This document shows positions 40,483-51,228 of a DNA stretch of 64,000 bases, piece by piece (position 1 is the first letter of the stretch; every line of letters begins with the position of its first letter). The stretch comes from Zopfochytrium polystomum (lineage: Eukaryota > Chytridiomycota > Chytridiomycetes > Chytridiales > Chytridiaceae): assembly GCA_025765615.1 (NCBI GenBank), contig JAIVFJ010000107.1, forward strand, positions 124,001 through 188,000, read 5' to 3'. Position numbers and translations under genes: made by a program. The notes under the pieces are model-generated. The model ran no database searches. It had not been told where the DNA came from and saw nothing but the letters and a program-made list of their open reading frames with translations.

Positions 40483-41740
40483 TCTCGATGCAAACAGTCC
40501 AATTGGGGAAGAGACACGGAGCAATGAAGTCTTTCAACCTCTGCGATCCAGAGCCTCTTGGCCCTGGTGGTGGTGCCCCTTCTTGGGTAGTGTTCGCAGT
40601 GGACAAGGGCAATGATGGCGGCAGAGGCATGGCTGAGATGGTGAAGTTTCAAATTCTTGGTGACAAGGAAGTGGAGCCCTAAACGTTTGGTGCAACGACC
40701 AACAGGAGTTTGATCGCTACTGTTGAATATGGCGCCAGGTTTATCTACATCCATAGAAACAAAAACTTCCCATCTCTATTGATGTCGTTGGTGGGGATGA
40801 GACTGTATAATGCAGTTGGTGCGTAGAATGCTTTCTTGATGACAATTTTGACACTGTCCAGTATAGGAATCCTTGCTGAGCCAGATCCCTTTGTCTTGAG
40901 TGGTGGGGACTCCTTGTCTATGGTGCCAACAGCAGAGTCTTCTCTTCATATGAGGTGAACAGGTGGAGGTCTTTGAGAATGGTCCTTGGGCGGCAAGTGT
41001 CAACAACAATTGGGGACTCTCTGAAGACAGCTGAGTGCGATGAGGAAAGGGCATCAGATTTTGTGCGGAGGTCTAGTGGATCAACAGCATTGTTCTCCTC
41101 TGCGTTGACGTGACTTGTTTCAATGCAGTGGTGTAAGTTGACATTTTTGTTGGAGAGTTCTGCTGGAAGATCTTCCAAGCAGTCACTGAAATTCTCTGGT
41201 CCCTCCAAGATGCTGAAGGACTTGGCAACATACTTGGTTGAGTCAGTAGTCATATTGTTTCTCAAGGCGATTATGTGTGCCAAGTTTGAAAGGATTTTGT
41301 TGGGCTTTCGGTGTGTTGTGACGCTGGTGTTGCAGCAGATGAAAAGTTGGATTGTTAGCTTGGTGTGTGTCATGTAGTGGGGTGGTCGTTGTCTCCAATT
41401 GGGGACAAAAAATCAAAAATTAATGATGTGAGGGTTGGAGGTAATCTGGTGACCCTGAATGGAAAAAGGCGTTGCTTATCAGAAAGGAGAGTGATTTTGG
41501 GATGCCACTGGTGATGGTCGTGTAGTCCAGAAGCAGGCCTTTCCAATGATAGCTTGAGGTTTGTTGGGGTTGGTCTGCAAGGCGAGCAAATTGAGGTTGA
41601 AGTTGGAAAAGTGGAAGCCAACTTCAGGGGCCACGTATACGACCAAGGAGTGTCCAATCTGGTTCCTGAGCACTTGAGTGCACACGCTTTCTGAAGGAAA
41701 ACCATCTCCACTCGATCAGGGATTGGTCGTGGGCTCATTC
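40483..41740 (-). pseudogene. Copia-2 remnant: leader, gag start, protease, pre-integrase
   Basis: On the minus strand: leader (41370-41738, matching the GCCTGCTTCTGGACTACACGAC block), gag start MTTDSTKYVAKSFSIL at ~41260, a jump to protease SPIVVDTCRPRTILKD (Gly of DTG replaced by Cys), pre-integrase MDVDKPGAIFNSSDQTPVGRCTKRLG. Gag is mostly deleted and frames are broken. Confidence 0.8.
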
Positions 41741-43014
41741 AGAGCATGGGGGCGACAGCGGCTACGGAGGATTGATGTGTCTTCTTCGCTCTGTCCTTCC
41801 CCATTAGTGGACAATATTGGCACTGTATTGCAATTCTAGTGGAGACAAACATTGAATTGAATGTGTATTTTGGGAACCCCTCGTCAGAGAGGTAGACAGA
41901 GCCCAATAGGGACGACTGCAGACAGGGTTGAAGACAGCCAACATGGACAAAATCCAATTAAGTAGACACACATGGACAAATGGAGCGGACACAGTAAATA
42001 GACTATTTTTGAAAGGCCTGGACTATGTGAGAAACAGACATAATAGCACACTGGTCAGAGCGTGCAAACGCGCTCACTAAGTGCCAGGGTTCAAATGCCC
42101 TTTGGTGTTATGAGACAGTTCTCTGCTGTCAGTCTTACATCAGTCAAACTGTCCTCAGCTGCAAGAACAGATGGTCAAAATTTACGAATGTGGTCAGGCG
42201 CTCAAGATCCACCCTGGCGCATTTCCCAAGCCGCACAATTTTAAGCTACAAATGCTGCCAGGAGGACAGTACTGATGTCTAGTAGCTTGTGAACGCCCTG
42301 GTCAATGTAGTACTAAGGTGAAGCAGTCCTGTTACTTGTTTTAGATGGCCCTGGACCTTTCAAACTGGTTACTCTGTTTCCCACAGTGGGCAAACAACGG
42401 CTCAATAGTAACAAGAAGCAGGAAAGTAGAGCCTGAAACTGAAGACAACAGGAAAGGTTCTTCTGCTGATTACTCTGCTGCAAACGATTCGAAAACAGAA
42501 AGTGGAAGGAAAGCATCCCGTTCTTTCATTCACGTTATTCTCTTACTGTCGACACTGGGAAAAATTAAGAACACAGATCTCTAGCCGCGTCCCGCCGGCC
42601 CTTAATTTCTCGACTATAAATAGACCCACGCGTCACACGTGCACGCCCGCTTTTCGCACTCTAGCTCCCACCAACCTGACCTAACCAGCCCTCCCAAAGA
42701 GGAAAGAAAGAAACAACTCACTCAATGCCCAGGCCTGGGCGAATAAGTTCGAGTCACGTGAGCGAACGTGAACAGACCCCACACGGAGTCATGAGAACAA
42801 GGAAGTAACGATCGCAAAAAAACCTGTGAATTTTTACCACCATTTGCTGGGAGCCAGATATTGGAGCAGAAGAACTAACAGCAAATGGAGTCCGAGAACA
42901 CAAGGAGATCGAGGGGCATAAATCGAAGAAAAGGCGTCAAAATTGAGAGATAGCAGCAGGTCACAAAGGTGGGAAGAAAGGTTCGAAGGCCAAGTCATGA
43001 CCGGAAGGGCTCTT
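41741..43014. other. Gene-free stretch before the kinase gene
   Basis: No protein recognised. It contains a degenerate tRNA-like sequence at 42039-42112. A TATAAATA at 42616 has no gene placed to use it. Confidence 0.5.
42039..42112 (+). other. Degenerate tRNA-like sequence (pseudogene or SINE head)
   Basis: 74 nt with a 7-bp acceptor stem (CATAATA/TGTTATG, one G-T pair). A box-A-like TAGCACACTGG and a box-B-like GGTTCAAATGC are also present. The anticodon stem does not pair and position 61 is not C, so it is not a functional tRNA. Confidence 0.3.
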
Positions 43015-44663
43015 TTAATGCGTTTTAACACGGTTCAAGACCATTAGCTGCCCATCGGCGCCCGTTTCGTCATTTGGCCTCAGCGCAGAAATGTCGAGCT
43101 CAGATCCACCGTCAGCGAGTTTCCCAAGGCTCAACGAAAGGCTTCGATTCATCTTGCCAAGAGCGATAATGGCATCTACGCCCTTTTTGAAAGTTTTCTT
43201 CGCGTCGAACCTCTGCTTGACATTCGGCAACAGATCGATTGTTGGAACGCGGGTGGGGACGGAAGTGCCATCCGGTTGAATCAGGGGAGCGAACTCCATC
43301 CACGGGTGCGCTAGGGCTTGGTGGGCAGTCATCCGGGCAGTGGGGTCTACTAAGAGACAGGCCCGGATGAAATCACGGGCTGTGAAATAATCAGAAAGTG
43401 TTAATGTGCAGTGTAACGCAAACCAACAGATACCCACCTGTCTCGGAGACGTCCTGCCAGTACTCAGATGGAGTGAATGAGTACTGGGCACCCAGAACTC
43501 GTTGAACCTCTTCAGCATTGTTTCCAGAATCAAACGGAGTGTAGCCACAAAGAAGGAAGTAGGTGAGAACCCCGATCGACCACATGTCCACAGATTTGCC
43601 GTGCCCCGTCTTCAAAATTACTTCGGGAGCCATGTATCCCTGTGTAAGGCTGTTACGACTAAGAGATTGCAAGGCTCAGACACTTACAGGCGTTCCACAA
43701 GTTGTCATGAGACCTTCAAAGGTGTTGGCATCCATGATTTTCGAAAGTCCGAAGTCGGCAATAACGAGGTCGGCAAGTGTTTCCTTGTTTCGATAAAGGA
43801 GATTCTCCGGCTTCCGTGAAGATAAAAGCAACAAAGTGAGGACAAAGTCAAGTCAGTCGAAACCGTTTCAATTCCACCTTCAGGTCCCGATGAACGATGT
43901 TTTGATCGTGCAGGTAAGCAACCGCGTCAACAACGGTTCGAACGATTTCTGCTGCATCCTCTTCGTAGAAACTGCCCTTCTCGCAAATCCGGTCGAACAG
44001 TTCGCCTCCAGTGCACACTGCAGATGACAACCAGTTGAAAATTAACGTCGCCGCAATAGACCAAGTTCATGCACTCACGGTCCATAACGAGGTAGACTAG
44101 ATTGTTCGAAGACAGGTATGTTAGAAAGCATCCAGCAGTGTGGGTGGCGCTTACGGTTGTTTGGGGTTTCGAAGTCTGATGTGAAGACACAGACGGTCAG
44201 ATTGGCTGAAGGTGGCGATTGAACTCACAGTCATGCAGCGTTACAATGTTTTTATGGCCTTTCGATACTTTCTTCAAGATCTCAATCTCGTTGAGGATCA
44301 TGTGCTCGCGGCCGGCCATGAGCTTTTTGCTAATGACTTTCACGGCAAAGCGCTCGCCTGTCTTGACCTTTCGCAGTTCATCGAGGCGAAGGACGACTTA
44401 GCCTCTCGACTAAAACACAAGCCAAGAAACCTATTGTATCAACTAACGTGAACTGCTTCCTTGACTGAAGCATAGCTGCCCTGACCGAGCGTGCGACCAG
44501 TCTGTGCGGGTATGAATACATTAGTATGTTGGAGAGCGCAGGCTCGGTTTGTGGACACACCTTGTACTCGCACTAGTAGCAAGTTAGAAAAACACAAAAA
44601 GTCAGCATACTCTAAAAGGTATGGTGAAGGTGGAGTGGCAACCGTTGCGACCAGGGGTGGCAT
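43015..44663 (-). CDS. Ca2+/calmodulin-dependent protein kinase (CaMKI-like)
   Basis: Ser/Thr kinase of the fungal Cmk type, activated by Ca2+/calmodulin. On the minus strand, exons encode CEYK (12-nt microexon, 44561-44572), TGRTLGQGSYASVKEAVH (44448-44501, Gly loop), KTGERFAVKVISKKL (ATP-binding Lys), GGELFDRICEKGSFYEEDAAE, VAYLHDQNIVHRDLK (HRD), LVIADFGLSKIMD (DFG), TTCGTP then GYMAPEVILKTGHGKSVDMWSIGV (APE), YTPFDSGNNAEEVQ, RACLLVDPTARMTAHQALAHPW. The tail DLLPNVKQRFDAKKTFKKGVDAIIALGKMN is where the autoinhibitory/calmodulin-binding helix lies in this family. All catalytic residues are present. At least six short introns. The start is uncertain (an ATG at 44663 is a candidate but does not splice in phase simply). 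Confidence 0.9.
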
Positions 44664-45114
44664 GGCTGACAATAGTCCAATCGTGGCCAAACAAACCAAT
44701 GGTAAAGGCAGTACCACCTGCATGATGTTGACGAATGCTTACAGGGCACACGGCAAAATCGCGCCACCTCCCACAGCTGATACCATCATAGCAACCGCAT
44801 GGGGTGGGTTCACCACGATAAGAGAGGATCTGCTCACTCCAAACCGAACCCCACCTCAAAGGACCCTGGAGAAGTGCCAGACAACAACAGGACACAGGGA
44901 TTGGGAAAATCCAACACTGACGGTGCAGAGAGTGGTGCTGTGGGAGTAGCTTATGGAGGCGTGGCGGTCGGATTGATTGACCGGTAAGGGGAAGGACGGA
45001 ACGGGCATGGACTCAACCCACCGGTGCCAGAGCTGCAGCCATCTCGAGGATGTGAGATTCTTCTTTTTTTTTTTTTTTTGTATCAAAATTTTGCCTCTCT
45101 CATGATTTGTAACT
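44664..45114. other. Intergenic between kinase 5' end and nuclear protein 3' end
   Basis: No gene seen. Poly-T run at 45064-45079. Likely holds the kinase promoter. Confidence 0.5.
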
Positions 45115-46715
45115 TCATAAGCCCTCCAGCAGAAGGGTCAAATCGTCCACCTTCGCCTTCTTGCGGGAGAGCACCGCGAGAATCTTCCTCTCTCTTGTTG
45201 CGCCCTCTTCTTCGCCATGTCCTCCGGCTCCGTCCTCTTCACCTTCATCATCTGCTTTGCGAGAGCGCTTTCGCCCATCGCCTTTCTTCACGAATTCGTC
45301 TTTACCCAATCGAGCAAGAATAGTAGCCGCCTTTCGTTTGGGCTTCCGCTTCTTCTGCCTCTGCAGTGTTCGGCCCTTCTTCGCCGCGCTTGCCGCACTT
45401 GCCGCTAATGCAGTTGCTGACAATGACGGCCCGGCCGAATCTCCAAGTTCCCGTTGCAGATCATAGAACAGCCTTTCGGATTCACCTTCAAGAAGATTTA
45501 GACGCCTGCAATGGAGCACAAACAGGATACCTTGGAGGGCATGGACGGGGAACATTTCCCCACCCAAATCTATGCCGCCCTGCTTCGCGATAATAGAGGC
45601 AACCTCCGTTGCGACCGAACTCTTAAATTTAACGTGGCCAACTTCGTCGTTTCTCCTCATGTAAATAGAGTGGACAGGGGCGAAGGCATCGAAAGCTGCC
45701 TTAATGCCCAGTATGCTCACAGGGCACTCTGAACCAATTGGTCCGAAACCGACCAGGCGGTTACGGGAATATCCGAAAATCTTTGCTCCGTCCAGTTTTG
45801 CATGACCCTTTGCGCCAATCAGGGTTGCTGCAGAATCCACAGGCGTCGGTACAAGTCCATGTACGACGCCTTGCACACTCTTACTCTCAAGTGGGACCAC
45901 CTTCACAGTGAGCTGAATCGGAGACTCTTCGTACCGATGGTTGTGGGCAAGCAGCTTGACCAAAAAGTCAGGGTTTGGGCAAGAGACCAACACGACTCGC
46001 TGCAAAAAACCCATCAGGCCATGGACGGATACAGCGTATGAAACAATTCTCCAAAAGGTACTAAAATGTCCTTCTCACCGTTCCATTTGGACCATTTTCT
46101 CTCGAAACACCGGTTACTCCAGTGAAGTTTCGAAAATACGCTTCGATCTCGGTGAATGTGATATCGTCCGCGAATCCGGTGGCCTCAATAAGGAGATTGC
46201 GAAGTTGAGCTCGGTAGGACCAATCGGCACGCAGGGTCAGTGGAAGCTGCTCAAACGAGATCATTCGCCGTATGCATTCGCCGTCTGGAGAAACTGCAAA
46301 CGCTGCTGGGCAGGTGCATGAGATTACCCTCAACACATCGGGCGGAGATGCGCGCAAAGATCGCAATGATTTTAGTGAGCAGAGGAACGAAAGTGGTATC
46401 CCTGTGGTGCACGAACTAATCAGGAACGAAAGCGGGATCCATGTGGTGTACGAACCAAATAGGTTCCAAATTTGACGAACTAAACTTACATTCGTTCTCC
46501 CAATCACAGCTTAGATACAACTTCGAGTTCCTTCCCTGAATGAGAATCGAGTAAACCTCCTTGTCGCAGAAGTACAGCTCAAGAAGATCGAAAACGGCTT
46601 TTTGGACGGGGGATATCACGGCGGCTGGCCCAACGATCGCGGCAATCAGTAATGAATAGAGGCCGCCTGGAACGAAGGGCAACGATCGTCGTTGAACCGT
46701 TTGATCAACGTCCAT
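45115..46715 (-). CDS. Probable nuclear RNA-binding protein (RRM/La-like), not firmly identified
   Basis: Multi-exon gene. Start ATG at 46715 (MDVDQTVQRRSLPF). Exons: ~46507-46715 (AVFDLLELYFCDKEVYSIL), ~46065-46310 (SFEQLPLTLRADW, DDITFTEIEAYFRNF), 45535-45995 starting after a TTTTTTGCAG acceptor (RVVLVSCPNPDFLVKLL), and the last to the stop at 45115. The ITFTEIEAYFRNFTGV ... RVVLVSCPN segment and a second block PVHSIYMRRNDEVGHVKFKSS look like RRM folds (GHVKF as RNP1). The N-terminal part could be a diverged La motif (inference). The C-terminus is a basic-acidic tail (KKRKPKRKAA, KRSRKADDEGEEDG), typical of nuclear/nucleolar proteins. It starts 46 bp from the NAXE start on the other strand. 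Confidence 0.6.
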
Positions 46716-46761
46716 TCCAGCAGAAAGAAAGAAAGAAAAGCTTTCTTGCCTCCCTGAACCA
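46716..46761. promoter_or_regulatory. 46-bp divergent intergenic region
   Basis: Only 46 bp separate the ATG of the minus-strand RNA-binding protein (46715) from the ATG of NAXE (46762). 5' UTRs and core promoters must overlap each other or the coding exons. Confidence 0.7.
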
Positions 46762-47802
46762 ATGTTGGTTTCAACTATTGGACAAGAGCTTGCACAACGA
46801 ATTGACCTTCGCCTGATGAGCCCGGCAGGTGGCTGGTCCATCTTCCAGGTAAATGCGATGCCTCCACCCACCCAATCCTCACAAGCGAATGCTTCTGTCG
46901 AAGCAAATTCTGGAATCGGAGCTGACGAAGTTTTGTCAACATTCGAACCTTGCAGCTCATGGAGTTGGCTGGGTTGTCTGTGGCGCAGGCCGTCGTCCAG
47001 ATGTATCCCGTTTCAACACACTCACGCGTCCTCGTTTGCGCAGGTGCGCCTCCGTCAAGTTCCCCACTTTTTCCTCGCCGGCATTAGTTTTTGACCCCTT
47101 CGCCCTTCCAAAAAAGGACCTGGAAATAACGGGGGCGATGGCCTAGTGGCAGCGCGGCACTTGTTCTTGTTCGGTTACAAGCCAACCATCCTCTACCCCA
47201 AACGTCCTTCAAAGGACATTTTTGAGGGACTGGTGACGCAGTTAGAGAATCTAAGTGTACCCTTCATTTCGGATATCAACACGGCCCTCGAGCAGACTGA
47301 CTTAGTGTTGGACGCAATCTTTGGTGAGTTATTCACAGTTCCATTTGTTGGCAGTCGTAAACATATTTGAAAAGGCTTCAGTTTCTCCGGCGAAATAAGA
47401 CCTCCTTTCGATGATATAATAAAGGTATGCTTCGTATGCCTCCCATTTCTCCCAGCTGAACGCCTAGTTTTGCGAAGTGTTTGAAGGAATGCAAGGTTCC
47501 TATTTGCTCCGTAGATATTCCATCCGGATGGGATGTCGAAAGAGGTAAACTGCGAGCTTATCTACGCCCTGGACCTCCACCAATCCACATTAATTTAAGG
47601 GAATGTTTCACGGTTGGGGCTAGAACCAGCTTCCCTCATCTCGCTGACAGCCCCGAAGACATGTGCACGGTTGTTTAGTGGGAGGCACTTCCTTGGTGGT
47701 CGATTCGTCGGGCCTGGATTTTCCCAAGAATTTGGCTTAAAGCTTCCATCTTTCCCAGGAGCAGATCAGTGCGTGGACATAACCACACTCGCTCTTCTTT
47801 GA
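46762..47802 (+). CDS. NAXE: NAD(P)H-hydrate epimerase
   Basis: Converts (R)-NAD(P)HX to the S form, part of the NADHX repair pathway with the ATP/ADP-dependent dehydratase. YjeF_N fold. Exons: 46762-46848 ([29 protein letters not shown]), ~46954-47042 ([19 protein letters not shown]), ~47120-47321 ([27 protein letters not shown]), ~47375-47425 ([16 protein letters not shown]), ~47480-47543 ([19 protein letters not shown]), ~47624-47802 ([25 protein letters not shown]). The NNGGDGL nucleotide-binding loop and the DIPSGWD catalytic-Asp motif are intact. Ends [13 protein letters not shown] small extra exon between the last two cannot be excluded. Start is certain: the N-terminus matches the family. 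Confidence 0.92.
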
Positions 47803-47871
47803 GTGGACCCCGCAAAGAAGAAAAACAGTGGTTGATTTGGTTGGCTTCTTCCTTGTCAGTAGCCTCACAAA

Positions 47872-49223
47872 ATGCTGTGCGTTGCACCACACCTCAACGG
47901 ACCAAGCTATTCGCAATACATCGTGTCACTCTTTACTCTCATTTTATTTTGGAGTCGTCTTGCTTGGCGCCGCATTTTCACTGCTTACAATGCAGTAAGG
48001 CGTTTGGCTTCCGATTGCCTACTCTTTCGTGCGCCTATGTTTGATTTTCTCCCTTTATTCACTACCAAAATGCCCGATAGTATCTTTTCCACGACTACCC
48101 TCACACCACCTTTCGCTCACGATTCGTGCACAAGTTGGCCATTATTGGTTAGTTCATTCCATCCGATCCCGCGGCTTAAGTCCAAGTAAAAAGGTGATGA
48201 CTTCGCGTACGGATTCGGAGACCTCGCTGGGCTCGGCTTTTCACCAGGTACAGCAAGACGCTGGAAGCCCATTCCTATCTGACTCCGGGATTAGGGCTTG
48301 GTCGACATCTTTGCAAACAACTTCGGAATGAGAAGCGATTGAAGCACTGCTGGCAGATTTACAACAAGGGCGTTTCACGCTCACTTTCCTCCGATTGGTA
48401 CTTCATATTTGGCTTTCTTGGTCCTGTCTAATGCTTCCGTGAACGCTGCAGGGTTCCAAGCAGCGAGAAGGCACGCGCTAATGTTATCATCTTGATAACT
48501 GAGTTTATTCATACATCTTCACAGCCCCGGCCTGATTCGAAGAACTACTTCGAGCAATGGTTCTTAAAGAGCAGAGCGCACGATGCTGAGGTAGTTATAA
48601 TAATACTTGGGTTTAGTGATGTGCGGTGAGTTCTTCATGTACCTCCACGCGAAAAGGAGGCTTTCTTCGTGTAACATTGCCCAATCCAAGCTGATTTTCT
48701 TTAAAATACAGTGCACGATACTTTGGACGCAACCCCATCTCGGCCGAAGAAACCGTTCAAAACATTGTCGGTCTTGCCAGGGTCCTTCGAAACCTTGGAA
48801 AGGATGTTTGGGTTTGTCCAGTTTCCTGCTGGGGAGACGAAAAAGCGGTCGTGGAGGACTCCCTTGTCGAAGAGAACAAACGGCGGAACGAAATTCTTGA
48901 ACTATACCTTGAAGGGTGGGCTCAGCGCGGTCGTGATGTGGGTTTGTTGACGACTTCTTGTGCAGAAAACAAGGACGGTGTCCAAGCTGGACCATGGATT
49001 GATGGTCGAAAGTTCGATTTCAAACATGACGGGTTCTACTACTTCGACGGCGTTCACTTCAACACGAAGGTACTTCGCACGAAGTCGCCTGTCTTATCAC
49101 ATTTTTTTCTGAACATTACGGGTATCATAGGGCTACGAGAAGCTCGCCAAGGACTTTGTTGATATTCTTCTTACAAGCCTCATCAAAAGAGAGTTCAACA
49201 TGATGAAAGACCTTCTCACATAG
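47872..49223 (+). CDS. Membrane-anchored SGNH/GDSL-hydrolase-like protein
   Basis: Exon 1 (47872-47994) encodes a single hydrophobic segment YIVSLFTLILFWSRLAW, a likely signal anchor. Exon 2 (48081-48147) ends in VHKLAIIG, exon 3 (48194-48248) reads GDDFAYGFGDLAGLGFSP, then come blocks GLGRHLCKQLRNEKRL...WQIYNKGVSRSLSSDW (~48296), PRPDSKNYFEQWFLKSRAHDAEVVIII (~48524) and PFKTLSVLPGSFETLERMFGF (~48745). The end is YYFDGVHFNTK (to 49069) spliced to GYEKLAKDFVDILLTSL (49131-49223). GD.FAYG and DGVH are SGNH blocks I and V. The block I nucleophile Ser is Asp here, so it may not be an active esterase. Substrate unknown. Middle introns are approximate. Starts 69 bp after NAXE. Confidence 0.72.
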
Positions 49224-49266
49224 TGTTCTGTGCCCTGACTTGGTAAAGAGAAAAAAACATAGACCA

Positions 49267-50006
49267 GATGATCCGCCGCTTCCTGTCTCAAAACATCGCG
49301 CTCCGCCTCCTCGTCGTCGCCGGCTGGGGCCACAGCGGCAGCCGCGTCTTCTTCTGTGGTCAAGCAGGACGCTGTTAATGACCTTTACCCCGCCGATCTG
49401 ATCTCGGGTGAAAGAGTTTGAAAAAACTCCCTGTCGATCACAACTCTGACTCGAGCATCTTCTTCTGCCCTTGCCCACCAGGCGTGCCGCCGGAGGTTTC
49501 CCGCAGATCGGTCCGCATATATCGCCCGCAAACACCCCCACCCAGTCGGGATCGGCTCGCACCAACCACTGGAAAATCGACTTTGACACCCAGCCACGAT
49601 GGGAGAATAAGCTGATGGGTTGGGCTAGCAGGTTTGTTCTCCCTCGTTCCAGTGTAAACGGTCTTAAAACTGGCTGCTGTGGTTTGGTTTTGAACTCCGT
49701 TTGAGGATATTGAATGTGCATTTATGCGGGCTGATGAAGTTTAATGCACTGATGCGTCATTCAGCGCGGACCCCGTTCAGTCCCTAGCTCTCAAGTTCAG
49801 CTCTAAGGAAGATGCAATTTTATTTGCGGAGCGACAAGGATACGATTACTGGGTGGATGTTCCACAAGAACCTGTATTTAAGGTCAAAAGCTATTCAGAC
49901 AACTTCAAGGTCAACTCTTGACGTCTTCTTAGAGCGGACACACTTCTAAGTTCTTACCCTGCCCACACAGTACTCCCGCAGGGAAGCTCAGATTGTACCG
50001 AACTAA
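49267..50006 (+). CDS. NDUFS4: NADH:ubiquinone oxidoreductase 18-kDa (NDUFS4/AQDQ-type) subunit, with apparent frameshift
   Basis: Accessory complex I subunit of the mitochondrial inner membrane (ETC_C1_NDUFA4 family). Likely start [12 protein letters not shown] at 49267, a typical presequence. Then [17 protein letters not shown], a short intron, [35 protein letters not shown] and [10 protein letters not shown], an intron to about 49765, [32 protein letters not shown]...VKSYSDNFK, an intron 49912-49970, and the last exon [11 protein letters not shown] (49971-50006). Between RIYRP and NTPTQSG the frame changes by one base near 49530, in a C-rich stretch. The presequence also changes frame. The family is certain; whether the gene is broken or the sequence is in error is open. 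Starts 43 bp after the SGNH gene. Confidence 0.85.
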
Positions 50007-50145
50007 GTGAGCGAGCGGGGAACAATACGCTTTTGGGTCGGGCCTGTGAGCGAGCGCGACATTCTTGTGGCAAGTGTCCTCCCAACCGAAGGACTGCACA
50101 ACCTCTGGTCGCTAATAAATAAATGTGTTTCGAGCAATTCGAGGA
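50007..50145. other. Short convergent intergenic gap
   Basis: No feature seen beyond an AATAAATAAA stretch at about 50115, usable as polyadenylation signal. Confidence 0.4.
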
Positions 50146-50532
50146 TTAACTCCCCAATAATGTGGCATTAGGGTGGTCAACCCCCAACAGGACAAACACT
50201 TTCTGCATTGCATCTGTCTTTTCTGGAGTCTGGAGGACAACGAAGGTAGTTTTCAGAAAACATAGGTATTGCCGTTTCCTTGAAAATGGAACGCACATCG
50301 AACATTCACACAAAATCTGCGACAAGCTGTGCCCTCGGTCGTAAACACCGAACAGCAACTGCCGCGAAGAGGAGCTCGACGCCAACAGCAGCGGCCACTC
50401 ACTTTTAAGACTGAGAGCAGCGGAAAGTTGCAGAGTGTCGATCGCGCTGCTTTGAGGCCCTGCAATATTGTTGTATTTTTCCACAAAATCAGCGACCGTT
50501 CGACGCCCCTCGCACTGCGCGTGCTCCTCCAA
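50146..50532 (-). CDS. Hypothetical protein, unrecognised
   Basis: 128-codon minus-strand frame (TVADFVEKYNNIAGPQSSAIDTL ... VFVLLGVDHPNATLLGS) with codon use like a real exon and a possible intron near 50300. Upstream minus sequence (50533-50660) may hold another exon. No domain recognised. Lies tail-to-tail with NDUFS4. Confidence 0.35.
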   Translation of the reverse strand: MEEHAQCEGRRTVADFVEKYNNIAGPQSSAIDTLQLSAALSLKSEWPLLLASSSSSRQLLFGVYDRGHSLSQILCECSMCVPFSRKRQYLCFLKTTFVVLQTPEKTDAMQKVFVLLGVDHPNATLLGS

Positions 50533-50793
50533 GCGCGGGAACTACAGATTGCTGCCCCTCACATTCCATATCTCTTGAACCTGTCCGCAAGCCCCCATTC
50601 TGAAACTGTTCTTGGAGATGTTTTGGAACAGAGGCGTTCGTGGCACAAGCGCCTCGCGGAAGAATCATCGAGTTCTGGATGGGGCATAGTTGCGATCCTA
50701 CTGGTGGTGAATGTGTGTGCAGATCTTCAAGCTGTGGAGGGAAGGGGCAACTCGAACTTCGTACGCGTGCTCGCTTGGCTCGCTCTCCACAAG

Positions 50794-50796
<3 letters not shown>

Positions 50797-50829
<33 letters not shown>
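50797..50829. repeat. (CA)16 microsatellite
   Basis: Uninterrupted CA run. It generates artefactual VCVCVC/THTHTH frames on both strands. The GC-rich, Ala-rich sequence to 51110 has no recognised product. Confidence 0.95.
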
Positions 50830-50831
<2 letters not shown>

Positions 50832-51228
50832 CAGCTCCTTTGCAACCTCCCTGCGCGTCACGGGCCGATCACCGCCGCCGCGGCAGAGCGCCTCGGCCAC
50901 GTGTGGGGCGAATGCGGCAACGGCGACAAGGACCAGGAGGACGGTGACCGAGGCGGCGGCGGCGGGGGCGCCCACAACCGCCGTGGGCCGCCACTGCCGC
51001 GAACGCTGCAGACGCGCGCGCCACTGCCGAGGAGCGTCGGCGCTCCCGTCGGCGACGACTTCGAAGGAACAATCGCCAGCCCTTCTTTTTTCACGCGCCT
51101 GAATGCCGTCATGAATCACGTGACCTACTCACAAATCGGACTGCTCAGTATCCCAATTCCATTTTTTTCCTCGTCACTTCATCTCCTACCTTGAAACCCC
51201 CCTAAACAAACCTTTGCCCTGACACAAT

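Noticed and set aside
42614..42624. CTATAAATAG as a core promoter
   Set aside because: No gene starts downstream on the plus strand; the kinase is transcribed from the other side and ends at 43015.
47140..47165. TGGCCTAGTGGC looks like a tRNA box A
   Set aside because: It is the coding sequence of [10 protein letters not shown] in NAXE; no box B or stems follow.
50711..50947. Open frames with HTHTHT or VCVCVC runs
   Set aside because: They are translations of the (CA)16 microsatellite, with no conserved sequence around it.
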